DNA of 64,000 bases, taken from contig JACRBM010000054.1 of NCBI GenBank assembly GCA_016219275.1, forward strand, positions 1-64,000. The letters are read 5' to 3'. The position numbers were made by a program, and so were the translations under genes. Source of the stretch: Chloroflexota bacterium. GTDB lineage: Bacteria > Chloroflexota > Anaerolineae > UBA4142. Shown here one piece after another: positions 28,851 through 37,157 of the stretch (positions within the stretch are counted from its first letter, which is position 1; every line of letters starts with the position of its first letter). The notes beneath the pieces are model-generated. The model was given only the letters and a program-made list of their open reading frames with translations. It was not told the DNA's origin and made no database searches.

Positions 28851-29867
28851 TCAGACCTGCGTCGCCCGCACCAACGCGTCAATCGCGCTCGCCGGGGTGC
28901 CAGGACTGACGCCGCCGCCGGCGGAGAGAACCAAACCGCGTCCATTCGTTTTGCGAATGCACTCGCGCGCCCAGGTCTCGACTTGCTCAGCGGTACCTTC
29001 CGCCATCACCGAGTACGGCGGCACGTTGCCCATCAACGCGATGCCGGGCATCGCGGCTTGCACCGTCGCGATGTCCATCTCGTGCGAAAAATTGAACACA
29101 TCGAAACCGAGCGTCGCGAGCGGCTTGCACAAATGCATGCACGGCGTATCGTTGTGCAACACCTTGACGAGTCCGTCGAACTCGCGAAAGATACGCGAGA
29201 AATGCGGGCGCACGAATTGCTCGAACATGTCTGGCGAGACCATACCCATAATATCGTCGAGCACCATGATGCCGGCGGGCGCGTGGAGCGTATCGAGTTG
29301 CGCGCGCAAAAACGCAATGATCGTGGTCGTGAGTGTTTCGAGAAAATGTTGAATCGTGTCCGGCTCAGAAGCAAGCGTGATCATGAAATCGGTCGCGCCG
29401 AGAATCCAATTCGCCACCGCGAACGGTCCCCGCGCGGTGACCATCTTTACTTCGATGCCTTGCGGCAACAACCGTTTTTCCAAATCGGCGTAGCGTTTGA
29501 GGACGAGCGGCATCAAGCCGTGCTCGTACGGATCGGGCGGCTCGATGTCCACGAGCGCGGCAAGCCCGCCGCGCACCGCTTCAATCGAAGGCGGGCGGTC
29601 GTGGTGCCACAGCACACGCGCGCCAAACCCCGATGGTTCCGCCGCCATCCCGTACTCGATCCAAAAGCCAGGAATCCACGCGACCTCCGGAAAGCGCGTG
29701 AGCAAATCGAGATTGAGCTTGAGCCACACCTCTTCGCGCAAAAAATAATCGAGCGTGTCAACGCCGGCGTAACCAGGTAGCCACGGGCTGTCCACGATCA
29801 AGGCGACGGGGACGCGGTCGGCGGTACCGCCGCGCGCCACGGTTGCAAAACGATCCCAGGGTGTCAT
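28851..29867 (-). CDS. URO-D-like protein 2
   Basis: This 338-residue URO-D superfamily barrel has PADRVPVALIVD-like opening (GTADRVPVALIVDSPW), GIMVLDDIMGMVSPDMFEQFVRPHF (helix with the conserved F-x2-P) and VLHNDTPCMHLCKPLATLGFDVFNF, where His, Asp and Cys resemble the metal or corrinoid-methyltransferase site. It overlaps the LacI stop by ATGA, so it is regulated with LacI. The role is unknown; URO-D homologues accompany both Opp systems here. Confidence 0.75.
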   Translation of the reverse strand: MTPWDRFATVARGGTADRVPVALIVDSPWLPGYAGVDTLDYFLREEVWLKLNLDLLTRFPEVAWIPGFWIEYGMAAEPSGFGARVLWHHDRPPSIEAVRGGLAALVDIEPPDPYEHGLMPLVLKRYADLEKRLLPQGIEVKMVTARGPFAVANWILGATDFMITLASEPDTIQHFLETLTTTIIAFLRAQLDTLHAPAGIMVLDDIMGMVSPDMFEQFVRPHFSRIFREFDGLVKVLHNDTPCMHLCKPLATLGFDVFNFSHEMDIATVQAAMPGIALMGNVPPYSVMAEGTAEQVETWARECIRKTNGRGLVLSAGGGVSPGTPASAIDALVRATQV

Positions 29868-30910
29868 GCGCGTTCCTTTCCATTCACACTGACCGGCGCG
29901 GTAGATTCGCGCACGATCAGCGGAGAATCGAGCAGCGTGAAACCTTCACTGCGAATCGGCTCGTTGCGCGCGATCTGCAGAATCAAGCGCATCGCGAGCT
30001 TGCCCATGCGATACTTGGGTTGCGCGATCGTCGTGAGCGGCGGATTCGCGTGCGCCGCCATCGCGATGTCGTCAAAGCCGACGACCGACACATCTTCCGG
30101 CACGCGCAACCGATGCGCGCGAATCGCGTGCAACGCGCCGAGCGCCATCACGTCGTTGTACGCAAGCACCGCCGTCGGGCGCGCGTCTTGGGCGAGCGAC
30201 AACAGCGCGCTCATCGCTTGAAACGCGCCGTCCACATTCGGAAAACTCGCGGGGCACCATTCATCCGGCAAACACAATCCCACTTCTTGCAAGGCGATTT
30301 CGATGCCGTGTCGTCGCACGCGCGAGGTTGTCGAGGCGGCGGGACCGGCGAGGTACGCGAGGCGCGTGTGACCCAGGTTGAGCAAGTGACGCGCCGCGCG
30401 ATACGTGGCGTTTTCAAAATCAACGAGGATGCACGGAATTTCCGGATGCACGACCTTGCGATTGAGCAGCACCATAGGGGTATTGTGTTGTTCGCGCAGC
30501 GCGATCAAATCTAGATCGGCGAGACGCGACCCGCAAACAATAATCCCGTCCAAGGGTTTGGTCAGCGTCATTTCCAGCAAGTCGCGTTCGCGGCGCATGT
30601 CTTCGGCGAAATCCACCAACATCATCATCCACGCATTCGCGGCGGCTTCGTCTTCAATTCCGCGCACGATTTCGCTGAAAAACGGATTGAGCAGATCGGG
30701 AATCGAAACGGCAATCGTGTCGCGATAAAGCGCGAAGGTCGCGCGCGACATTTCGTAACCGAGGGCGTGCATCGAGGCGAGCACACGCGCGCGAACATTA
30801 TCGCGCACGGGCGCGTTGTTGTGAATCACGCGAGAAACGGTCGCCGGGGAAACGTGCGCGTGTCGCGCAACGTCGAGTAACTTGGGTCGAGCCGAGGCGT
30901 CTTTGCCCAC
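29864..30910 (-). CDS. LacI-family transcriptional regulator
   Basis: This 348-residue regulator has an N-terminal helix-turn-helix LLDVARHAHVSPATVSRVIHNNAPV at about 11-35, followed by the hinge helix and a periplasmic-binding-protein-like sensor domain (TIAVSIPDLLNPFFSEIVRGIE; DVSVVGFDDIAMAAHANPPLTTI). The start is GTG with a weak AGAG site. The family represses sugar genes and releases DNA on binding an inducer. A strong promoter with TGAAAAT half-sites precedes it, suggesting autoregulation. It heads the uronide/Opp system 2 genes. Confidence 0.92.
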   Translation of the reverse strand: MGKDASARPKLLDVARHAHVSPATVSRVIHNNAPVRDNVRARVLASMHALGYEMSRATFALYRDTIAVSIPDLLNPFFSEIVRGIEDEAAANAWMMMLVDFAEDMRRERDLLEMTLTKPLDGIIVCGSRLADLDLIALREQHNTPMVLLNRKVVHPEIPCILVDFENATYRAARHLLNLGHTRLAYLAGPAASTTSRVRRHGIEIALQEVGLCLPDEWCPASFPNVDGAFQAMSALLSLAQDARPTAVLAYNDVMALGALHAIRAHRLRVPEDVSVVGFDDIAMAAHANPPLTTIAQPKYRMGKLAMRLILQIARNEPIRSEGFTLLDSPLIVRESTAPVSVNGKERA

Positions 30911-30923
30911 CAGAGCACTCTTT

Positions 30924-30985
30924 CTGAAAATAGTGAAAATTCAACGACGATTTTCAGTCAGAGAATACTCGGATTTTCTGAAAAT
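30924..30985 (-). promoter_or_regulatory. Putative LacI operator half-sites (TGAAAAT)
   Basis: ATTTTCTGAAAAT at 30973-30985 is a near-perfect palindrome lying in the promoter spacer. TGAAAAT recurs at 30925-30931 and 30934-30940, with the inverse ATTTTCA at 30950-30956. The arrangement fits an autoregulatory operator with several half-sites; binding is inferred. Confidence 0.6.
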
Positions 30986-30990
30986 GTCAA
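30962..30990 (-). promoter_or_regulatory. Sigma70-type promoter of the LacI operon
   Basis: On the minus strand TTGACA (30985-30990) and TATTCT (30962-30967) are separated by exactly 17 nt. It lies about 50 nt upstream of the LacI start. Confidence 0.75.
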
Positions 30991-31029
30991 TTTTTGCGAT
31001 TCGCGGGGCAAACCGTCCGATGAGAAACA

Positions 31030-31062
31030 AGATACCAGGTTTCTTGGGGAAACCTGGTATCT
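31030..31062 (-). terminator. AGATACCAGGTTTC hairpin after the ferredoxin reductase gene
   Basis: A perfect 14-bp stem (31030-31043 with 31049-31062) and a 5-nt loop begins 12 nt after the ferredoxin reductase stop. The T-run behind it on the minus strand is weak (TTGTTTCTC). The core CCAGGTTTC...GAAACCTGG is shared with 58642-58681, so it may be a dispersed repeat serving as terminator. Confidence 0.6.
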
Positions 31063-31073
31063 GTCGAACGGCT

Positions 31074-32474
31074 TTATTTACCTACCGCGCGCAACATCTC
31101 TTCCACGCTCGAAAACTTGACGCGCGGACGACCTTGTTCCGCGCCGCGCGCCAGTTCCAGTTTATCGAGCTTGACCCAATCCGCGAACGCGATGAAACGC
31201 GGTTGGCGTTCGACAATCAATCGCTCCGCGCTCGACGCGTCCGGATGCGCGGGCGTGAACGTTGCGCCCTGGGTTGCATCTTCGAGCATCTCATTGACGG
31301 TCTCGACCGAGTCTGGCTTGTTCGTGCCGATCACGCCGCTCGGTCCGCGCTTGATCCAACCGGACGCGTACATGCCGGCGAGTGGTTGTTTCGTTTGCGG
31401 ATCCAGCACGCGACCCTGTTCGTTGAGAATGACGCCCCATTTGTCGTGGAACGGTACGTCGGGCAACGCGACGCCGCGATAACCGACCGAGCGAAACACC
31501 AAGCCGACCTCTAGTTCTTCGAATTGATTCGTGGCTTTCGCGCTCAACGCGCCCGACTCGGATGCGACAAGTGTGTTGCGGACGAGCCGCATTTTCGTCA
31601 CGCGTCCTGCGTCATCGCCGACGAGTTCCACCGGCGAAACGAGAAAGCGCACGTGCAACCGGCGCGATTTGCCCGACGGTTTGCGAAGCGCGTACCCTTG
31701 CAGAATCTCGACTTTTTTTCGCGTCATCGGATCGGTATCTTTTTCCAATTCTGCGCGACTGAGCGCATCGAGTTCCACCTCATCGGCGCGCGTGAACACA
31801 TCCGCATCCTGCATCTCGCCAACCTCTTTGATTTCCGGATTCGTGAACGCGGCTTGGACGGGTCCGCGTCGTCCCAACAAGTACACTTCTTTGATGTTGC
31901 TCTGACTCAACGCGTCGAGCGCGTGAGAAGCAATATCGGTTTGCATCAGTTCGGCGCGCGTGCGCGAGAGAATCCGCGCGACATCAATCGCGACGTTACC
32001 CACGCCGACAACCGCGGCGCGCTCCACGGACAAATCGAATTGGCAGTCGGCGTAATCCGGGTGTCCGTTGTACCACGCGACGAACTCGGTTGCCGGATGA
32101 CTGCCGCGCAGGTCTTCGCCGGGAATGCCCATCCGCCGGTCGGTCTGCGCGCCGGTCGCGAATAAAACTTGGTGGTAGAAATCCTTAAGGTCGGCGAGCG
32201 CAAGATGTTTGCCGAACTCGACGTTGCCGTAGAATCGAAACCGCGCGTCCGCCGCGATCTTTTCGTACACCTTCGTGACGCTTTTGATTTTAGGATGATC
32301 GGGAGCAACCCCGCCGCGCACCAACCCGTACGGCGTCGGCAAGCGGTCGAACATATCCACTTGGGCTAGCACGCTGGTTTGCTTGAAGAGCGCCTCGGCG
32401 GCATAGAACGCGGCGGGACCCGAACCGATGATCGCGACTCGCACAGGGTTCGATAACGTGCCCAAGTGCGCCAT
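31074..32474 (-). CDS. Ferredoxin-NADP+ reductase (FprA/adrenodoxin reductase type)
   Basis: This 466-residue flavoprotein transfers electrons between NADPH and ferredoxin or flavodoxin. The FAD motif is VAIIGSGPAAFYAAEAL at 13-29. LPTPYGLVRGGVAPDH is the FprA signature. The NADP-binding part has VVGVGNVAIDVARIL and LGRRGPVQAAF, and the C-terminal FAD site is YASGWIKRGPSGVIGTNKPDS. Its start overlaps the CBS gene stop as TAATG. It could serve the iron-sulfur and flavodoxin enzymes of the region. Confidence 0.92.
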   Translation of the reverse strand: MAHLGTLSNPVRVAIIGSGPAAFYAAEALFKQTSVLAQVDMFDRLPTPYGLVRGGVAPDHPKIKSVTKVYEKIAADARFRFYGNVEFGKHLALADLKDFYHQVLFATGAQTDRRMGIPGEDLRGSHPATEFVAWYNGHPDYADCQFDLSVERAAVVGVGNVAIDVARILSRTRAELMQTDIASHALDALSQSNIKEVYLLGRRGPVQAAFTNPEIKEVGEMQDADVFTRADEVELDALSRAELEKDTDPMTRKKVEILQGYALRKPSGKSRRLHVRFLVSPVELVGDDAGRVTKMRLVRNTLVASESGALSAKATNQFEELEVGLVFRSVGYRGVALPDVPFHDKWGVILNEQGRVLDPQTKQPLAGMYASGWIKRGPSGVIGTNKPDSVETVNEMLEDATQGATFTPAHPDASSAERLIVERQPRFIAFADWVKLDKLELARGAEQGRPRVKFSSVEEMLRAVGK

Positions 32475-32902
32475 TACGCCTCCATGACCTGGGTTTCAAG
32501 GGTTTCGATTTCGCCCTGGTATTCGGCGAGCACGGCTTTGACGACATCGCCAATCGAAACGACGCCGACGAGTTTCCCTTGCTCGACGACCGGCAGATGG
32601 CGAAAACGCCCCTCAGTCATGCGATGCATCACCGACTTGAGATCATCGTCCGGCGTGCCTGTCACCACGCGTTCCGTCATCACGTGACTGACCGGCAACA
32701 AGAAAAGGTCTTCACGATACATCGCCTGGCGCACAATGTCGCGCTCGGAGAGCATCCCAACCAGTTTGCCCGCCTCGTCCACGACAACCAATGCGCCGAT
32801 ATTGTGTTTACCCAACAAGATCACCGCATCCTTGAGCGACTGTTCCGGGTGAATAGTGATGGAATTGGCGCCCTTGGTGGCAAGAATGTTTTGAATTTTC
32901 AT
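32474..32902 (-). CDS. Tandem CBS-domain protein
   Basis: This 142-residue protein consists of two CBS domains (residues about 8-65 and 72-130; VVDEAGKLVGMLSERDIVR and VVEQGKLVGVVSIGDVVK). Such proteins bind adenosine nucleotides or SAM and act as energy or metabolite sensors. GGAGGCGAGAG precedes ATG. It is co-transcribed with the ferredoxin-NADP reductase, whose start it overlaps, and may regulate it. Confidence 0.88.
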   Translation of the reverse strand: MKIQNILATKGANSITIHPEQSLKDAVILLGKHNIGALVVVDEAGKLVGMLSERDIVRQAMYREDLFLLPVSHVMTERVVTGTPDDDLKSVMHRMTEGRFRHLPVVEQGKLVGVVSIGDVVKAVLAEYQGEIETLETQVMEA

Positions 32903-32927
32903 CTCTCGCCTCCTTCTGGCTACCGGG

Positions 32928-32957
32928 ATTATACCACATAGCGCGGTGTAGCCGCAA
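32928..32957 (-). promoter_or_regulatory. Extended -10 promoter of the CBS/reductase operon
   Basis: On the minus strand a consensus TATAAT at 32928-32933 is preceded by TGG (extended -10). TTGCGG lies at 32952-32957 with an 18-nt spacer. It is about 26 nt upstream of the CBS start. Confidence 0.65.
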
Positions 32958-33050
32958 TCAATCTATTCTAGTGTTTACCCACACCTTGCCAAAGAGGTCA
33001 GTGAGAACATCGCGTTTTTTCTCTATGACCTCTATGCCCTCAATGGCAGA

Positions 33051-34505
33051 TCAACGCGTCGCATCTTTCACGCGCGCAAGCGCAAGCATGGAAAGCAAAA
33101 ACAACGCGCCGTACATCGCGAACAGCAACACGTAACCCAGCCCCGGCAAATCGGGAAAACGCGCGGTGAACAAGTCCGCAATCGGTCCGCCGATGTACGC
33201 ACCGACTGCGCCTGCGCCCGCGCCGGCGAGATTCGAAATTCCCAGGTATCGCGCGGCTTGGTCTGGCGGCACGAGCCGCGTACCCAGCGCCCAGTTCGCG
33301 GTGTAGAACATGCCAATCGCCGCGCCGATGATGCACGCGCCCGCGTAAATCACATTGAGATCGGGCGCGGCAATCGCGACTGCGGTGCCAAACGCCGCGA
33401 GCGCGCCGGCGAACGCGACGACGCGCGTGTGCCCGATCCGATCCGAGAGCCAGCCGGCGAGCGACGCGAAAATCAAAACGAACACGCCGACGAACAAGAG
33501 CATGTTCGCCGCGGGTCCCGCCGCTTTTTCGCGCACGAGTCCGAGCCGCGCTTGCAAAAAGAAAATCGCGAATGACGAAAGATTGACTGCGCCGGCAAGA
33601 AACGCCAGCCGATTCACGATCCACCACGTGAACGAGGGATTGCGCGTCGCGTCGCCCGCGCCGATGCGAACACTCACCCAGACGCCGAGCGCGATCGCGA
33701 TGCTCATCGCGAGCAGACCCAGCAAGCCCATCGCGATAAACAAACTTGATGCGTCCAATCCGTCGGTGAACGCGCTCCCCAATCGAACGGCTTCGCCCAG
33801 ACCCAGGATGATTCCGGTGAACAGCGCGGTCATCAGTACGAGTCGCGCGAACGCGCTCCACGCTTGACTGACCAATGCCGCCGCGCCTTGCGGGGCTTGC
33901 TCGCGCACAAACATCGTGAGCAACGCTGTCGCCAGAACGACGCCCATCGCGACGAACAACGCGCCCCACATATTCCCGGCTTGAATCAGACGACCGACGG
34001 TGAACGAAACAATAATCACCGGGAGTGGCACTTCGAGGATCGCTTTGACGCCGGAAAATTTGCCGCGCTGATTTTCGGGAACCAGGTCGGGAATCAGACC
34101 CTGGGTCGCGCCGTGCGCGGCGTTCGCGGAAATTTGCAGAAGCACGTACATCGCAAAAAGGAAAACGTAACCGGCAAAACCGGACATGCCCGCCGAGAAT
34201 CCAATCGCGACAATGAACACCAGGTTCAGCACCGCGCCGCCGAGGATGAACGGTCGGCGGCGTCCCCAGCGCAACGTGCTTGCATCGGAGAGTAGACCCC
34301 AAAACGCTTGCGCGAGCAACGCGACCATCAAGCCCCACAAACGCAGCGTGCCATAGTACGTCGCCTTTTGCGCTTCGCCAACAAATTGCTCGATGAGCAA
34401 CGGCAACACGAGCGGCGCCATCGTTTGCGACAGTGTCGCGAGACCGAGCCAGTACGCGTTGATCGTGATGTACTGCGTCCAACCGAATTTCATTTTTTCA
34501 CTCAT
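33051..34505 (-). CDS. MFS transporter, sugar-type
   Basis: This 484-residue inner-membrane protein has about 12 membrane helices. It opens with YITINAYWLGLATLSQTMAPLVLPLLIE and has the family loop FWGLLSDASTLRWGRRRPFILGG (D-x3-R-x-GRRRP) between helices 2 and 3. This resembles sucrose/GPH-like transporters. ATG at 34505 is chosen over an upstream TTG. It lies downstream of the split-barrel flavoprotein in the glycyl-radical-enzyme series and may import or export its substrate. The cargo is unknown. Confidence 0.82.
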   Translation of the reverse strand: MSEKMKFGWTQYITINAYWLGLATLSQTMAPLVLPLLIEQFVGEAQKATYYGTLRLWGLMVALLAQAFWGLLSDASTLRWGRRRPFILGGAVLNLVFIVAIGFSAGMSGFAGYVFLFAMYVLLQISANAAHGATQGLIPDLVPENQRGKFSGVKAILEVPLPVIIVSFTVGRLIQAGNMWGALFVAMGVVLATALLTMFVREQAPQGAAALVSQAWSAFARLVLMTALFTGIILGLGEAVRLGSAFTDGLDASSLFIAMGLLGLLAMSIAIALGVWVSVRIGAGDATRNPSFTWWIVNRLAFLAGAVNLSSFAIFFLQARLGLVREKAAGPAANMLLFVGVFVLIFASLAGWLSDRIGHTRVVAFAGALAAFGTAVAIAAPDLNVIYAGACIIGAAIGMFYTANWALGTRLVPPDQAARYLGISNLAGAGAGAVGAYIGGPIADLFTARFPDLPGLGYVLLFAMYGALFLLSMLALARVKDATR

Positions 34506-34582
34506 CTGGTTTTTCTCTTGCTCGATCAAAAATCAAGTCAACTAGAGATTGCGTAGAAACGTTGCGCGCTTCGCGAACGTCA

Positions 34583-35380
34583 CTACGCAACCCGTTCGCC
34601 GGGCAGAGGCGGACCACCTGCGTACACCTCTTGCACGCAAAGATTGCCAATGTCGCCGCGCAGGTTCCACTTGCCTTTGGCTTGGTACGAAATCGCATCG
34701 AACGTCAGGATATTCGTTGCAACCTGGGTCTCAGTCGGCGGATGCGGAAGCGTTGGCATGGTGTGGCAGATCAAATTCTCCGCGCCAGTCGGTTGCATCG
34801 AAAGTGCGGGGATGATCATTGGATAGCCGTCATCGCCGATCCACGCCAGCACTTTGACCGCGACCATTTTCGCAAACTCGTGTTGCACCTGACGCGGTAT
34901 CGTCACGCCGCCGTCCGTGTGTCCGGGCTTGATGATGCCAGCAAATCGCGCGCGCAGATAATCGGTCATCACTTGCATCTTGGAAATCGCAAACGTGTTT
35001 TCGACCGACCGCACGCGAATCACACTGGCATCGCGGATGCCGGTGTAGGCGTTGTAGCGCAAGAGCGAGCCGCTCATCACCTTTTCGACGTACGCGCCGG
35101 TGCGTTGAAACTCGACGAAATCGCATTTGAGAATCCAACCGTTCAGTTCCGGCGTGATAACGAGGATGCCGACGCGCGAATCTTCTTTGAGATTGACGAT
35201 ACTCTTGCGGAGCAAAAAGTTGCCAAAGAAAACGGTGTCGGGTTGACCGTCGGCGGGTTGCAGTGAAATGCACGGCACGACGTTCGGTACCCCTGCCGCG
35301 CTACGCGTCGCCAAAAATTTCGGCGTCGTCTCGCCGCGCAACGCGTCAAGCAAACCTGGGTGTTGTTCCAGGACTGTCAT
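34583..35380 (-). CDS. Split-barrel flavin-binding protein (pyridoxamine-phosphate-oxidase-like)
   Basis: This 265-residue protein has two copies of a split-barrel-like half. One has KFLATRSAAGVPNVVPCISLQP and NFLLRKSIVNLKEDSRVGILVI (residues about 20-75). The other has VKVLAWIGDDGYPMIIPALSMQP (190-212). This matches FMN-binding pyridoxamine-phosphate-oxidase-fold proteins. GGAGGAAACG precedes ATG at 35380; a 19-residue longer frame overlaps a GATGAAGG repeat. The enzymatic role is unknown. Confidence 0.7.
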   Translation of the reverse strand: MTVLEQHPGLLDALRGETTPKFLATRSAAGVPNVVPCISLQPADGQPDTVFFGNFLLRKSIVNLKEDSRVGILVITPELNGWILKCDFVEFQRTGAYVEKVMSGSLLRYNAYTGIRDASVIRVRSVENTFAISKMQVMTDYLRARFAGIIKPGHTDGGVTIPRQVQHEFAKMVAVKVLAWIGDDGYPMIIPALSMQPTGAENLICHTMPTLPHPPTETQVATNILTFDAISYQAKGKWNLRGDIGNLCVQEVYAGGPPLPGERVA

Positions 35381-35414
35381 CGTTTCCTCCAAATCAAAGG
35401 GTGAAGACACGCTT

Positions 35415-35480
35415 CGCGGGATGAAGGATGGAAACAATGCAAATCAATTTCATCCTTCATCCCTCATCTTTCATACTTTA
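35415..35480. repeat. GGATGAAGGATG / CATCCTTCATCCCTCAT repeat
   Basis: GGGATGAAGGATGG and its inverse CATCCTTCATCCCTCATC flank a short spacer between the activase and split-barrel genes. The family recurs at 44868-44928 and, inside the GH31 gene, at 52150-52215. Confidence 0.75.
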
Positions 35481-35485
35481 TTTCT

Positions 35486-36406
35486 TCACCGCGTCGCCCC
35501 CGACCATCGCGCGACCGGCGCAATGTCGTGCGCGACGCGCCACACCGATTCCATTTCATCACGCGTGAGCAACGATACATTTTCCAGCGCATACGGCAAA
35601 TCGAGCCGATGATATTTTGGCTTGCCGAGATTCGTGTACGCGACCAAGTCCCAGCGTTCGACCGTCGGCAGTTCGTCGCAAATGAATCGCGCAATCGCTT
35701 GGATGTTCGCGTGGTCGTCGGTGTAGCCGGGAATGATCGGCGTGCGAATCCACATCGGCACGCCACGCGATGCAAGCCAGCGCGCATTGTTCAAAATCAA
35801 CTCGTTGCCAACGCCGGTCGCTTGCTGATGTTTTGCGCCGTCCATGATTTTCAGATCGAACAACGCCAGGTCAAGCCATTCGACGACGCGCTGGTAACGT
35901 TCTAATGCGACCGCGCCGCACGTGTCGAGCGCGACGTGCAGTCCGCCATCTTTGCAACGCGGCAACACCTCGCAGAGAAAATCGGTCTGCATCATCGGCT
36001 CGCCGCCACTGAACGTGACGCCGCCGCCGGATGTTTCGTAAAACACCTTGTCCTTCAGCAATTCCTCCAGCAATTTCTCTGGTTTCCATTCTTTCCCTAT
36101 CACAACCAGCGCGCTTGCCGGACACGCCTCCGCGCATTTCCCACACACCGTACATCGTTTGCGGTCAATCGCGATCCCCGCCGGCGTGAGTGTCAACGCA
36201 TTTTCCGGACAAACGCGCAAACATTCGCGCGCGCCAATGCACCGCGCATCGTACCACATCAAATCGAGATGTGGCGACATGCCTTCGGGATTGTGACACC
36301 ACACACAACGAAGCGGGCATCCTTTCATAAACACGGTCGTGCGGATGCCAGGTCCGTCTGCGGTGCTGAATTGTTGAAGGTTGAAGGTGAGTGCGGTCGA
36401 GTCCAT
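35486..36406 (-). CDS. Glycyl-radical-enzyme activating enzyme (radical SAM)
   Basis: This 306-residue activase installs the glycyl radical on a partner enzyme. STADGPGIRTTVFMKGCPLRCVWCHNPEG carries the radical-SAM cluster C-x3-C-x2-C (Cys30, Cys34, Cys37). A ferredoxin-like insert follows, with a degenerate first motif (C-x5-C-x3-CP) and a full second motif (CTVCGKCAEACP). FSGGEPMMQ is the SAM-binding motif. The insert is typical of activases for eliminase-type enzymes rather than of pyruvate formate-lyase itself. AAGGA precedes ATG at 36406. The partner is the glycyl radical enzyme at 37850-40258. Confidence 0.92.
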   Translation of the reverse strand: MDSTALTFNLQQFSTADGPGIRTTVFMKGCPLRCVWCHNPEGMSPHLDLMWYDARCIGARECLRVCPENALTLTPAGIAIDRKRCTVCGKCAEACPASALVVIGKEWKPEKLLEELLKDKVFYETSGGGVTFSGGEPMMQTDFLCEVLPRCKDGGLHVALDTCGAVALERYQRVVEWLDLALFDLKIMDGAKHQQATGVGNELILNNARWLASRGVPMWIRTPIIPGYTDDHANIQAIARFICDELPTVERWDLVAYTNLGKPKYHRLDLPYALENVSLLTRDEMESVWRVAHDIAPVARWSGATR

Positions 36407-36435
36407 AAAATCCTTGTGGGGCGCGGACAAACGCG

Positions 36436-36491
36436 AGCGAGCACCGATTAGAGATAGAAATCCGCGCTTGTCTGCGCTCGTCCGCGTCCCA
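36436..36491. repeat. TCTGCGCTCGTCCGCG word repeat
   Basis: A short run of GAAATCCGCGCTTGTCTGCGCTCGTCCGCG fills the gap between the flavodoxin and activase genes and belongs to the TCATCCGCG word family. Confidence 0.5.
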
Positions 36492-36493
36492 TT

Positions 36494-37015
36494 CTATCCA
36501 AGTAACAGCGGGCGAATGCTTTCCGCCCACGCGCGAATCGCGCTCCAATCGCGGCGATCATCGCGCGGGAAAATGCGCAGGGCAACGGCAACGCGCAATT
36601 GCAACGTATCCAGGTTCACCGGCAGTTTGGAAAAGTCGAGCATCCCGGCAAAGAATCCTTCGCTCAGTGGCGTGACGAGCGCGCGCACCGGCGCGACCCA
36701 TTTTGCCACCACCGCGCGGTATTGCTCCGTGTTCGACATCGCGAGTGTGATGCAGACTGTGAACTCGGCAAACTTTTTTTGCGCCAATTCGGCGCGATGC
36801 GTCTGGATGAATTGCGCCGCTTCCGGCAGCCACTTGGATTTTCGAATCGCACTGCCTGCGACGACTACGTTGTACGGCGCGAGGTCTTGCACCTCGTTCA
36901 TCGCAAGCACATCCACTTGCGCGCCGCTTTCCGCGAGTGTTTTGCCAATGGCTTGCGCGACTTCGGCGGTGGAACCGGTGCGGCTGGCGTACGTTACAAG
37001 GATTTTGTTTGGCAT
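36494..37015 (-). CDS. Flavodoxin-domain protein
   Basis: This 173-residue FMN-binding electron carrier has the phosphate loop TYASRTGSTAEVAQAIG at residues 8-24, NVVVAGSAIRKSKW and VCITLAMSNTEQYRAVV. It resembles the HemG/flavodoxin-oxidase group. CGGAG precedes the ATG. Its position between the glycyl radical enzyme and its activase suggests it reduces the [4Fe-4S] cluster of the activase, a role flavodoxins play in E. coli. That role is inferred from position. Confidence 0.82.
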   Translation of the reverse strand: MPNKILVTYASRTGSTAEVAQAIGKTLAESGAQVDVLAMNEVQDLAPYNVVVAGSAIRKSKWLPEAAQFIQTHRAELAQKKFAEFTVCITLAMSNTEQYRAVVAKWVAPVRALVTPLSEGFFAGMLDFSKLPVNLDTLQLRVAVALRIFPRDDRRDWSAIRAWAESIRPLLLG

Positions 37016-37157
37016 GCGGTTTCTCCGGGAGTGAGTTCGTGGTCAAAGACCTGGAAGGTTTTCGCGAAGCGAACCTTCCAGGTCTACGCATCGGCGCTGA
37101 TGCGTCGGAGGTGTACACGTGAATATTGGCATCCACCAACAAGTAGGATATTTTCTG

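Noticed and set aside
33040-34482. 480-residue open frame over the MFS gene
   Set aside because: It is an Arg-rich frame within the MFS gene with no hydrophobic pattern. The MFS frame shows 12 helices and family motifs.
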